Positions 32,270 to 43,370 of a DNA stretch of 64,000 nt are shown here, one piece after another. The number at the start of each line of letters is the position of its first letter. Positions within the stretch are counted from its first letter, which is position 1. The stretch is taken from NCBI GenBank assembly GCA_009733575.1, contig ML769656.1, positions 1 through 64,000 on the forward strand, in the 5' to 3' direction. Under the pieces are notes generated by a model, which had not been told where the DNA came from, did not search any database, and was given only the letters and a program-made list of their open reading frames with translations. The translations under genes were made by a program, and so were the position numbers. The DNA comes from Gymnopus androsaceus JB14 (lineage: Eukaryota > Basidiomycota > Agaricomycetes > Agaricales > Omphalotaceae).

Positions 32270-32624
32270 AGTGCTAAGCAAGTTTGCAAGTGCTTGCTAT
32301 TTTGCAATTTTTATTTAATGACTGTGTAGATATTCTCTTTTTTCTTTCTGGCCCGTGCTGTAAATTCAATCAATCCTGGGAGGTTGATTTTACTGGGCTC
32401 CTAAGACAAAGTATGGGAGATTAGAACCTAACTCACCTGATATGGCTGCAAGTACTTATGAAAATTCCAACTCGTCGCGGATAAGTAACGCTTTGACTCG
32501 TGGGTGATTATTCGTAAGCGGCCGGTCCTCTGCATTCTTTGTCTCTGTCCCGTATACTTAAATCTCGGAGCCCTTTCTAATGACGATGAACTAGTTTGAC
32601 TGACTTAGGAGTGGAGTCAGTGGA

Positions 32625-32633
32625 CTTTCTACA
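32625..32633. repeat. Left 9-bp target duplication (CTTTCTACA)
   Basis: Exact copy at 33219-33227. Confidence 0.93.
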
Positions 32634-33218
32634 GGATAATTCTACTGAACAACCCCCTTGCTGGCAACAACCCTCCCAAAAAAGGAAATTTTTGCAAAAG
32701 TTAGTTTGGCAACCCCATCACACTTTTGTCACAAATTTTGGGGTGTGATTTTTTCAATCTTTTGTGTGTTTTTTTTTTCAAAAAAAAAAAATCAGCTACC
32801 ACCTCATGCCTCACCTTACTTAAGTTGCAACACAAACTGCTCAGATTCCCAAAAAGGGCTGGTGGCAGTATCTGAAATATATGTTGGATAAATACACTTC
32901 TGTTGGTTGTCCAGCTGCTCCACACACCACATGTACCTTATCTGCTTCTGTATATAAAGTAGGTAGATATGAGTTATCAATCAATCATTCTTGCCATGGT
33001 CAATTCCCTCCTCGCTGAGGTTGTATCCACCAACTGAGCTTGTCTGCCTCTTAACAGTATAAAGACTCCAGATTATCTCTGACCTTCACAAAAGAAATTT
33101 GATTTCGGAGGCAAATTTATATGTTGTGACTTCAATGTGACCATGTGTGACCATATGTGACCTCAACTGGGTTGTTAAATAAGACTTGAGCCAAGGGGGT
33201 TGTTCAGTAGAATTATCC
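32634..33218. mobile_element. Mutator-like MITE (585 bp)
   Basis: A perfect 27-bp terminal inverted repeat beginning GGATAATTCTACTG is flanked by an exact 9-bp duplication, CTTTCTACA. A 9-bp duplication with a G-starting TIR is the Mutator (MULE) pattern. There is no transposase inside. The TIR is clearly related to that of 39431-40387. A probable short solo LTR is nested within. Confidence 0.9.
32882..33056 (+). mobile_element. Probable short solo LTR nested in the Mutator-like MITE
   Basis: TGTTGGATAA..CTCTTAACA gives TG..CA ends, with a TATATAAAG box inside. The 5-bp flanks are ATATA and GTATA (four of five identical). The start resembles the copia LTRs at 8682, 15167 and 16546. Short and weakly supported. 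Confidence 0.45.
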
Positions 33219-33227
33219 CTTTCTACA
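33219..33227. repeat. Right 9-bp target duplication (CTTTCTACA)
   Basis: Exact copy of 32625-32633. Confidence 0.93.
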
Positions 33228-33603
33228 ATACAAGGAACTTGACTCATGAAACAGATCAAATCGCTTCAATTGCAGAGAAAACAGCATTTTGGACGCAATT
33301 GGTTTCAACCTTTAGACAACCGTATAATGATGGGTAATTTATTTTTACGATCCCAAACGATCCCTGGCTCCGCTGTGTGGTTTTTGGTATCAATCCCTTT
33401 GAGACTGCTCTTTCTGTATCCCTTTGACTGCATTTCATACTCCGCTTTATCTTTCGGTGGGGAGATTTCTGGAACCGGCCCAACTATGTAATTGAACCTC
33501 CGAATGAGACCCTGCATCTCCGGGCTTCCATTCTTACGCATTTCCCATTATATACGATGTGGAAACGTTTTCGTTGTTCCTGTGTCCGCTCCTCTTTCAT
33601 TTG

Positions 33604-34761
33604 ATGTTGCGTTTTGGAAGTTTTTCTGCCTGGGTGGCGGTCGATGGCGTTGCGCTCCCAGAGTACGACACTAGAGCCAACATCGTCAACGACACAATTA
33701 CTTGTTTCGTACCTTCTCATGCGAACAAAGTCGGTTATTTTCAATCATCGTCCAAGAAATGCGCTCTAAACTCGTTCCTTCTCTCTAGTCATTCATTGTT
33801 CATTGGAGAACCGAGGCCAATCTGATGTCGACGGCAAGCTTCCTGAAAGTGGACGGTCAAGATTGCGGTGGACGCGTTCTTCCTGCATTCAACGCCACTC
33901 ACCCTGGATCTCACTTTTCGTGTACTATGTCTCATACTGGGGTACTCACGTCGGCGAAATCCGCAAGAAGCTTCTACTTTTCTCCAGTAAACTTTACCGG
34001 TATGTCAATTATAATCTACACTTGACCTTGCTTACTTCCTTCTCTCAAAATCAAATAGAAGATGATCACTGCCCGAATGCGACAGACATTGGCACCATCT
34101 CGTTGGATATTTTGGGTGTTGAAATTGTTGGAAGCCGTCCCACTGCTGGAGTCGGCTTTACGCCCATCCCAGAAGTGCACGAACAATCGGCGAATGATCT
34201 TAATAATGTTGTTCACCAGACCCAGTGAGTGGCGATAGACTTTGTTGGATACACCTTACTCATATTTCTCCAGACTAGGACCCAATATATCCGTGGATAT
34301 CCCTTCTACGATTATTGTTGAACCCACGATTCATTTCGTCACCTTCGTCTTCAAGTATCGGCCAATCGGTTTGTCACATTACTCTGCGTTCGGATTTTCA
34401 ATTATTGATCGTCAATACAGAGAATCTGCAAACCATTGGAGTTGCCCCTTCCCCGCATCGCATTAATCGAATCACGCCTCTCAGATCTGCTCCAAACGAC
34501 CCAATCTGGAGACGATCATCAAACAAAGACGAGCCAGCAGTGGACGGTGCACTTCTCCCTAAGATAAAGCGCGAATCGGAAGATGATATGTCGGAGCAGC
34601 GTAACCCCAAAGCAGTATGGCGTCGACTACTTTTTTCGTAGATTGTGATCGCTGACATTTGAATGAAGTTGAAGGTCCTCAAGAAACGTCGTCGAACGAG
34701 CATCCAGTTAGAGCCGTATGCGGCGGGCAGCGTCTGTGCGAAGCAAGAATCGGAACACTGA
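33604..34761 (+). CDS. DUF7918 protein, copy 1
   Basis: A basidiomycete family of unknown function. Exons read MLRFGSFSAWVAVDGVALPE..CFVPSHANK, SFIVHWRTEANLMSTASFLKV..SARSFYFSPVNFT, EDDHCPNATDIGTISLDIL..NNVVHQTQ, LGPNISVDIP..FVFKYRPI and NLQTIGVAP..DDMSEQRNPKA. A last exon ending VCAKQESEH closes at the TGA at 34761. All introns are 50-60 bp GT-AG. The AW(I/V).VDG start, the SF.F....T|(E)DD junction and the (F.YRP) strand recur in the copies at 51596 and 53605. The polar tail carries psi-K-x-E type motifs (IKRE, AKQE). Start 33604 was chosen because the family begins a few residues before AW.VDG. Confidence 0.85.
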
Positions 34762-34987
34762 AAAAGCGTATTCACATTGTCGATGCTATGTACATACTGT
34801 ACTGATATTGGAGATGAATGATAGTGGAACTTTTAGATGCAACATGATAAATACAGACAAGTCAGTAATGACTGGCATTACCAAGATGGATGGTAACAAT
34901 AATATAAATGGTCGAAACAAGATCTGCACTTCATCAGCGGGAGCATTGAACGAAACCAAAAAGAACATACAGGACAGAGCGGTGTGC

Positions 34988-35294
34988 TTAGAGTGGGACA
35001 CCACAACGCGCACATTTCCTTTTACGATCAGTGCTATAAAGCCATTGTCAGTTCTTCCCCGTGAAGCAATCGAAAAAAATCCCTACAATAAGCAGATCAG
35101 GCCGATTGGAAAGAGGCATACAGCTGTGATAATTCCACACATTCCGTATTTAGTCTCTGGATCGTGGACTCCCTGAGCGCATTGAGCGAGGACTAACGAG
35201 GTCGTTGGATTAGAGAGACTGCAGTACCATAGAGAAGAAACGTACGTTGAGCTTGGTACTGCTCTGCTTGAACTTGGGCGGTAGATTTTTCCAT
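34988..35294 (-). CDS. Small BRI3-like membrane protein
   Basis: A mini-gene of three exons. Exon 1 starts at 35294 (MEKSTAQVQAEQYQAQ). Exon 2 starts after an intron ending CGTTAG and gives LLAQCAQGVHDPETKYGMCG, then IITAVCLFPIGLICLF. After a second intron the last exon reads TDRKRKCARCGVPL and stops at 34988-34990. A short hydrophobic hairpin followed by a CxxC at the end resembles brain protein I3 (BRI3) family proteins, which are small endomembrane proteins of unclear role. About 68 residues. Exon joins are in phase, which supports the model; the family name is inferred from the pattern only. Confidence 0.68.
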
Positions 35295-36889
35295 TGAGGT
35301 TAAGGAGAGGGTTGAATGTAGAATAAAAAAAGTAAAAGGAGAGAGAAAGCTTGGATGAAAGGGCGAAGATACGTCAAAGATTCAGATTAGTTCTCATTAA
35401 ATAGGGTTTGGACTGAATAAGCACATCGCCCAGTCTAAACAGCGCTCAGGTCATCATGGAACCTGTCCATTATGATTTAGACCTATTCAACCGTCAGACC
35501 CGGCGTCTTTTTGGGCGCCCTCACTGCCTAAACGGCTAGATGTAGTAGAGTTGGAACACCCTTTCGCTCGAGGGGCCTATTCATTCTGCCTTTTTTTGAA
35601 ATAAAACGCATTAGTGCGACCAAGGGCAACAGTTTACTACAGGCATCGAACGGTAACGCGCCGTGGTGAATTGTGAGCGTTAAGCATTAATAGAATGGCC
35701 GACATACCAGGAGGTTCCGCACCCCTACATCTCAGGTTGTGAGAGATTGTATCGTTCCCTGTCGAACGATCAAACGTCCAAGTTTAGCGTGATTAGGCCA
35801 AGAACATTATTAGGACACTTCATCGAGTCCTTATCTGCTATAATTCGTTCTATTGAGTGGCAAGACCGCATTGAAAAAGATGAATTGGGAAATGTTTCAG
35901 TGTTGCGAACGCCTCTCATCAAGCGCGCGCGCTGATCTGTCCGGACCCTGGTAAACATATCGGTGGATTTGGAGATGTCGGGTACAGTCTTGGCTAAGTC
36001 TTGGTATTGGACATAGACGAGGACAGCGGCGCCGTGAAGGTAGGCATAAGCTTGGCATACAGCGTATCAAACGCCGACCAAAGATAGACCTCGCTGAGGG
36101 CCTGAGGCGTTCACCTGCATCTGCATCTTTGCAGCGTTATAGGCAGTCCGTATAGGCCTGATATGAGCAGTCCATAACGCGGTCTATATGGATCTTAGCA
36201 GATATTCCACCCGGCCTGGCGACTCTCAACAGTGTAACCACCCACACAGCTCATCGCGGAGAACGCCCTAGGATTTGAGCTACACGCGGTGCAAATTTTC
36301 ACAAAATATTCGTGATGATCGATGCAATTGGTCAATTGAAACAACATTTGAAACAAAGAGACTGGCAATGAGATCCCACCTTCGTTCATTCCCACAAGGC
36401 TATCATACTGAAAGTTGTGGTGTATTCCGATTGTATTCCGAGGTTCTGCGGTTGCGATTTTCGAGTTCTCGTACTACTAGGTTGAATGTCAAAATTGAAT
36501 GTTACGCTTAAGAAAATCGAGTGTTGTATGGTTTTGAAAATATGTAGCTAGCTGACATGGCAGGTAGACGCAAGAGCCTTGAGAAACAACCCTGGAAGAA
36601 AGAATTGAAAGAATGAGGAAGAGTGGCAAGTGCGATCAACGCCGGATGATCCCGAGCGCTCCGAACTCGACAGCCTTCTTTCTTGTTACAGCTACATGCA
36701 TTCGTTACCCAGCTAATACTATCTACGAGTGCGGGTCTTGGAAGAAATTCGATGAAGAGTTCGAGAAGAGCATGGAGTTTGAAAGCGAAGAGAATTGTGG
36801 GCAAATTCTGGGGCAAGCCAATCTCAAGGTGAGATATGAGTCGCTCTAATCTATCTTACCGAATGATTTAGACCTTCATTAGGGCTGGA
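35295..36889. other. Intergenic stretch
   Basis: No gene supported. Several open frames on both strands lack family motifs. Confidence 0.4.
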
Positions 36890-37430
36890 ACGGGTTACAT
36901 ACGAGGTTCTCGGGCTATCCGAATCACAACTAGCCAGTTCGTGGTCGATATCTCAGAAAAAATATAAATTGGGACACAACCCAGCTTTAGAGAAAAGCAA
37001 CCAGTTCATGCAGCGCATAGCTCTATCCCGTCCACTTAATCTACGCACCCCGTATCACGTATCTAGGAACAGCTTCAAGGCCAGAGTTTCAACTATCTCA
37101 ATCTATCTGCTTGATCAAGAATCCGCCAGTCTCTTAACATAGATTAGCATCGCCACATCGAGAACGAGCTCAAGAACATTTTTTATCATTAGACTCGCTC
37201 GGAAGATTTGGGAGCGTTTCAAGCTCGGCTCTTGGAGAGCAGCTGCCAATTCACCGCAATCTTTCTAGGACGAAGAAAAAAAGTCGTGCGCCAAACCTCA
37301 CCGCGCAGTTCTGCAAAAATAGAATCACCCCGGGCCCACCGGTTGTACCAGAGACTAGAACGAGCACAGCTGATAAGAGTCGTTTATTGCGAACTAGTCG
37401 CTAAGCCGCACGAGAGTCGGAGTTTCCGGT
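36890..37430 (+). pseudogene. Aminoglycoside-phosphotransferase-like remnant, copy 1
   Basis: The nucleotide sequence parallels the better copy at 41278-41690. Both have CGAGGT..CTCG.G..(T/G)CCGAATC, an ACAACTAGCC..(G)CGTGGTCGATAT block and the later CATCGAGAACGAGCTCAAG block. The intervening coding sequence is broken, so only homology to the neighbour supports the call. Confidence 0.55.
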
Positions 37431-38389
37431 GAGTGAACTTGGTATTACCAGGAGTACGAAATGAGCTTCCATCATATTATATTCTATCCAGGAAGACGTA
37501 TGAATTCAAATCATTAACGTTTGAGCTATCGCGCAGGTTTGTCCGATGATTCCAGAGACTCGGAAGGGGATACTGTCGCGGTAGTTACAGCTACAGGACC
37601 TGATACTTCCTGTCACAGCAGTCCGCCGGCCGCCTACCAAGAAAGATAAAACATGGCTCGTCACGACCCACGAACTTGAAACCCAGTTGAAAACAATCGT
37701 TGGAATTTCAATTGGAAACCATGTCGGATGAATGCCTCGGAGCTAGCTCACCATACCCTCATCGATCATGGTACGGTTGTTCGTTGTTTCCCATTCACAC
37801 TCATATGTTCCTTGCCACCTATAGATTCTCGTTGGTTCCTTCAAGCTCCTTCCGTTTGACGATTCTCAGATCAACTGGTACACCACGTTAGTATCGCTCC
37901 CGAGAGTGAAGAAAAATTGTTCACTCACGGGAACACACCACAAAAACGGCGCTCATTTTTGACGGAAACAATCAAACCTTCAGACATTCGATCCGAGGAT
38001 CGTATACTCTCAGCTGCTCTGAGCTGTGGGATTTATCAGGAAATCTGAAGAAGGAGAGAAGTCGGACGTAAATGGATTATGAATGATGAATTGACATGAG
38101 GAGACGAAAGGTTCGAATTCCTGTCAAAAGCAGCTTACTACATAATGCTCGGGTAGTTGCACGCCCATACTGAGCTGATACTTTTGAACACAACTAAAGA
38201 CACAACTAAAGGCGAGCTAGGTGTATCTAGGAGGGAGGGGGTTAAGCTTCAACGAAAGACAAAACTAAGCCATTTACACGACTGTCGGATAGGCGTCGTA
38301 TACATTGGGAGATGTCGAAGACCCGGAATAGCGTGGCTTGCCACTCAAAGAGAGAAATATGTAAACTCACGCGTCGGAATGTGAGCTAT
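37431..38389. other. Intergenic stretch
   Basis: No supported gene. It may include unrecognisable 5' parts of the laccase pseudogene. Confidence 0.4.
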
Positions 38390-39421
38390 TCCTAGGGCGT
38401 CATCTCAGTTTTCTATACGGCCCGAAAGTGGTGTACAAAATTGAATGCGAGAGGTGCAGGAACAAGGAGAAGAAACATCGTCGGAAACTCGACTGTCGTT
38501 TGAAGTAGATCCAAGTATCGCATTGACCTACTGATGGTGTCAACGACGAGCCTGTTGTAGCAGACTCTATCCAGATATATGCCGCTCAGCGTTATTCCTT
38601 CCTTCTTACCGCAACCAGACGTTGACAATTACTGTGGGTACTTTGACTCCGAATTCAGCTCTTTTAAAACAATACCGTGGCAGGGATCCGCGCTAACCCC
38701 AACGGTGCTGCTACTGGCTTCACTGGAGGAATCAACAGTGCCATTTTCCGTTACTCTGGTGCTCCCATTGAAAACTCAACAACTGATGACGCCGCGGACA
38801 ATCTTTTGGCTGAAACTAGTCTCATTGTGAGTACATGCAAGGCGCCGCTCAGCTGACTGTATTATTTTCAGCCTCTCGAGAACCCTGGAGCAGTAAGTTT
38901 ATAATATCTTTACTAGTCCTTACCAATTAACTAACAATAATTTCAGCCTGGAAATGCCACCGTAGACGGTGTAGACCTTGCCATCAACTTGGCCTTGGCA
39001 TTCGACGCTCCAGATTTCGAAATCAACGGGGTATCGTTTGTACCGCCCACCGTTCCTGACTTGCTTCAGATTATAAGCGGAACAACTGCAGCAGGTAATT
39101 ATGACTCGCTTTCTGGCTATTCATTAAACTCATCTCGTGTATAGCTGATCTTCTTCCTGCCGAATCGGTCTATGCTTTACCTTTGAACTCGAGTATCCAA
39201 TTGAGCTTTGATGCTACAACTGTGGCTGCTATTGGAGGACCGGTTAGTGCTTGGTGCTTTTGACGCTTTACACGCTCGCTAACATTAGGTTTAGCACCCA
39301 TTTCATCTTCACGGAGTAAGCTATATGATTTTAAATAACCTCTAGCTTCTACTAACGATTCTCTAGCACAACTTCGACGTCATTCGACCTCAAGGATCTA
39401 CCGATTACAACTATGTCAACC

Positions 39422-39430
39422 CTATGCGCA
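39422..39430. repeat. Left 9-bp target duplication (CTATGCGCA)
   Basis: Exact copy at 40388-40396, within the laccase codons for N-P-M-R-R. Confidence 0.93.
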
Positions 39431-40387
39431 GGAAAAATCTATTCAGCAACCCCCTTTCTCCGAGAAACCCCGGGTTCCTCGGGAAACCCTCTCGAAAAAG
39501 TGACTTGAGGGTTTCTCTGATGACCGGCCAAAACAGGCGCCCACTGAGAAGCGCCCCTGCGTAGACTTGAAATAGAGGTTGGCTGAAAGAATTATTCATA
39601 CATAGATAGAAAAACCACTATTTCAGTAGTTTTCGAGCTTTTTAATAGAAAGCTCAAGACCTCCAACGTTCGGGTTCACAACTGCACAATCTCTCATCCA
39701 GCACCACGACTCGTAGTTGCCCACGCGCGGCAAATACAGGGTAGAGGTGCAAGAAACCTGAGGGAGTAGACAAAAACATGAAGTGCATCGGAACAGGGAG
39801 ATATGCGTGCTCATTGTCCTGTGCTTCATGGTAAATGATAATGTATCTGCACCTTATGTAGTTATAAAGCCAATCGAACGCGGAACGAAATTCCTTGCTG
39901 TGTATACAGACGGCATGCGCAGCAATCCCCAATAACTCAAATTCGAAATCTGAGCGATGGCTAATGATGCTCACTGATGAATGCCTGGTCATAGAGGGGG
40001 GCTTGGCAGCCTATACGTATGCGGAAGATGTAATGCACCGGGAAGACGTGGCGCAGAGAGAGTGCAAGGTGTCGAGATTTGAGAGAGCTTGCTTACTTTC
40101 ATTAGGACAATGTTAACGAAACACACCTTTGGATTCAATTCTACCAGTTCGCTGCCTTGATTTGGCTACAAAGCTTTGAGGGGCGACAACAGCATTAGTT
40201 CAAAGATCAAAAGAGTAGTTAAGGGCCCGCCATTCAAGCGTCAAGGCCGTCGCGCAACATCGTTGGAGACCACACCGGCCGGTGATGGTGTTACTAAGCC
40301 GAGCCAGCACCCGGGTTCCTCAATAGTCAGGGTTTCTCGAAGGGGGGGTTTCTCTTAGAAAGGGGGTTTCCCAATAGATTTTTCCCT
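39431..40387. mobile_element. Mutator-like non-autonomous element inside the laccase
   Basis: 957 bp with an inverted repeat starting GGAAAAATCTATT at both ends. The repeat remains recognisable for about 45 bp (ACCCCCTTTCT, GAGAAACCCC). It is flanked by an exact 9-bp duplication, CTATGCGCA, and removing it restores the laccase reading frame exactly. No transposase frame inside. Confidence 0.92.
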
Positions 40388-40396
40388 ATGCGCAGG
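40388..40396. repeat. Right 9-bp target duplication (CTATGCGCA)
   Basis: Exact copy of 39422-39430. Confidence 0.93.
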
Positions 40397-41277
40397 GATG
40401 TTGTCGCTACTGGTACTGGTGCAACAACGGATAATGTTACCATTCATTTCATGACTGATAATGCCGGTCGTTGTGAGTGTTAGCACACTCCCATTCCCGA
40501 ATTTGCTGATGTGAAATCAGGGTTCTTGCATTGCCACATCGAGTGGCACTTGGAAGCGTAAGCTTATTAATTTCTAATTCAAAGCTATACTCTGACATTA
40601 CCTCCTCAGTGGTTTCGCTATCATGTTCGCTGAAGATGCCGTCGATGCCGCCGCCGCTAATCCTACACCTGGTACGAATTCTTCTCATTCATGATGGATT
40701 CGTCAGATCTAAATCAACTTGTCTAAATAGATGATTGGGACCAACTTTGCCCCATCTATGATTCTTTGACTACTTCTCAGCTCGGTGGAGGCGGAGGCCC
40801 CACCACTTAATCACATGAAACAGTTCCCTCCTTCCCAAGGCTCTTTCATCTTCACCTTGATTACCAAGCTTCGACTATTCTCAGTGGAGACGGCTGGGCT
40901 ATACTATGCTTTTTGATTGCTTTTTTTCTTTACTTTTGGGCACTGGTTTTTTTTATTGATATATATGATATAGATATATATGTATTTGACGAGAGGCGAT
41001 ATTACGCTTTGACCACTCATATTCGGCGATCGGTCATAACGCGGGTTGGCTGCGGTCCGATAAAATCTCCTATCACACTTCATGTCCATGAACTCGAAAG
41101 CACTTAGAAACGTCAAAGAAAACAAAAAGACCATTGCTTCTCTCTAGAATCGACCACGAGCAAAGCCGATGAAGTGGTCATGGGCGCCGAAAGCGAAAAC
41201 AACACCAGGGAAAACCACATTCTGACAATGATCCTCAACATCTCCCTCCTCCTTACCCATTACTATTACTAGACTTT

Positions 41278-41690
41278 GAATGGACCTTTGAGCGGGACAA
41301 AGTCGAGGTTTCTCGAGGTGTCCGAATCCCTTACAATTCAACAACTAGCCGGAGCGTGGTCGATATTGGAGGGGAAATATTGGTCAAGTTTGGGACAGGT
41401 ATCAGCTCGAGAGAAGCTGAAGCAACCAAATTCGGCGCAGCGAATACCTCAATCCCGGTCGCTAGAATCTACGCAGCCCTCTACGATGAGGAATCCTCAA
41501 TCACATATATCGTTCGAGAGGAAGCTTCGCTCGACCGTCTTCTTAAGACTCGGTCTCTTAACAAATATGAGCAATGTGACATCGAGAACGAGCTCAAGGA
41601 TGTTTTTTCTCAGCTTTCCTCATTAGATTCGCTAGGGTCTATGGTTTATTCGTTCGAACACCATTCTAGCTTGCAAGAGAACGACAATTA
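41278..41690 (+). pseudogene. Aminoglycoside-phosphotransferase-like fragment, copy 2
   Basis: One open frame reads EWTFERDKVEVSRGVRIPYN, VDIGGEILVKFGTGISSREA, EATKFGAANTSIPVARIYAA, ITYIVREEASLDRLLKTRSL and DIENELKDVFSQLSSLDSLG. The order (beta strand with Lys, E-A-x-x-T-x-F-x-x-x-N-T-x-I-P-V-x-R-I-Y, Y-I-V-x-E hinge) is the N-lobe of fungal APH/choline-kinase-like proteins. The C-lobe with the catalytic H-x-D and DFG-like motifs is missing; the frame stops soon after. It is therefore a truncated gene or relic. An upstream exon, if any, was not found. Confidence 0.68.
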
Positions 41691-41803
41691 AAGCAAGATA
41701 TATTACTATAGATAAAGTAATACCATGCACGTTGAGTCTGTCGATGCATACATACAAAACTTATCCTTCCATCATATAAACCATCGATACAACCATGACC
41801 CAT

Positions 41804-43370
41804 TTAGAAACATTCTAGAATTCGAATATCAATGAGCAATTCGCGGTCCGAGAGAGAAGAACAAGCTCACTCCGATGAACGATCCCAGGTCCAGACTCAT
41901 CGTATTCCTGCTTCGAGATCCAGAGGTTCTGGAAGGTGGAGAGAGAAGCGAGGATAGAGCCACCGATCCAGACAGAGTATTTGCGCTCGGGAGGTGCGAC
42001 AATCCTGACCTGTGCAGGAGGGGGTAAGATTAGTAACCACACTCTGCTTTCCCCAACGACAAACGTACTCTCATGCTCGATGGCGCAAGCGCCGTGATCT
42101 CCTTCTGCATCCTATCAGCAATACCAGGGAACATCGTTGTTCCTCCTGACAAGACAATGTTGGAGTATAGGTCTCGGCGGACGTCGAGGTCACATTTGAT
42201 GATGGAATCGTAGCTGTAAGAGGAGAGAGGTTGGCGTTGGTAAGACTCTACAGGGAACGAACACGTACGCAATTTGATGAATCCCGCTTGATTCCAAGCC
42301 GACCATGTGAGGCTGGAAAAGTGTTTCAGGTGCACGGAAGCTAGGGTTAAATTAGATAGAGTTCGAGCAAATTCGCGGGGAGGAGACTTACCGCTCATTG
42401 CCAATGGTAATAACCTGTCCATCCGGCAATTCATAATTCTTCTCTAGAGCGGACGAATTGGCCGCCGTTTCCAGCTCCTGCTCGAAATCCAATGCGACGT
42501 AGCACAACCTCTCCTTGATATCCCTCACAACCTCATACTCGGCCGTAGTCTTGAATTGGTACCCTCTCTCACCAAGATTCTTCACCAATTGACCCGTCAA
42601 ATCCCTTCCTGCCAAATCCAACCTCAAAATGGAATGAGGCAACGCATACCCTTCGTATATGGGTACCACATGCGTCACGCCGTCACCTGAATCCAACACA
42701 ACACCAGTAGTACGGCCAGAAGCGTATAAGGAAAGCACGGCTTGGATTTGAACGTAGAATGCAGGAACATTGAACGTCTCGAACATGATCTGAGTCATCT
42801 TTTCTCTGTTGGTTTTGGGGTTGAGCGGAGCTTCGGTGAGGAGAACGGGATGTTCCTCGGGCGCTACACGAAGTTCATTGTAGAATGTATGGTGCCAGAT
42901 CTTTTCCATGTCATCCCAATTGGTGACGATGCCGTGTTCGATGGGGTATTTGAGGTTCAAAATACCACGTTTGGCTTGGGCTTCATCACTAGGGTATATA
43001 GTTGTTAGAAAGAACGGCAGATGAAAGGTATGGATAGACTCACCCGACAAAAGAGTCTTTGTTACCAAAACCGACCATAATGCTTTGCTGACGAGGACGG
43101 CCGACGAGGGAGCTATGAAGATGATGCGTTATAAGCCAGCTGAGACAATTCAGGACTTTAGTAAAAGACGTACGGGAATACTGCTCGGGGTGCATCATCA
43201 CCAGCAACTAGAACAAAATCAGCGACGATGTTGACGAGAACATCTTATTCGACGTACAGCCGGCTTTACACATCCCGGATCCATTGTCAATAACCTGGAT
43301 CGATAGAGAATCAGAAATAAGTTATTTTCGAGATCTATGTTCGTACCAGAGCAGCGACTTCGTCTTCCAT
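41804..43370 (-). CDS. Actin paralogue (divergent)
   Basis: A complete actin with about nine exons. Start 43370 gives MEDEVAAL, then [43 protein letters not shown] and [20 protein letters not shown]. The nucleotide-cleft loop [30 protein letters not shown] and [18 protein letters not shown] follow. A three-residue last exon, KCF, ends at the TAA at 41804-41806. Length is near the canonical 375 residues. It departs from typical actin in the D-loop ([15 protein letters not shown] where actins usually read RHQGVMVGMGQKDSY), at HVVPIYEG, and in the [20 protein letters not shown] segment. Catalytic and nucleotide-binding residues look intact. It is more likely a secondary actin than the housekeeping one. 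Confidence 0.95.

Larger units (their letters stand above)
38390..40810 (+). pseudogene. Laccase (multicopper oxidase) pseudogene, split by a transposon
   Basis: The C-terminal part of a basidiomycete laccase is readable with its introns: [156 protein letters not shown] and WDQLCPIYDSL, with TAA at 40808-40810. The copper-ligand motifs HPFHLHGH and HCHIEWHLEAGF are intact. The N-terminal half is absent or unrecognisable, the YSF..TVDNYW segment has lost bases, and a 957-bp element sits between PM and RRDVV. Known laccases oxidise phenols outside the cell; this copy cannot as read. Confidence 0.93.

Noticed and set aside
34718..35176. Plus-strand open frame of 152 residues
   Set aside because: Antisense to the BRI3-like gene, whose exons join in phase and carry a recognisable motif; this frame has none.
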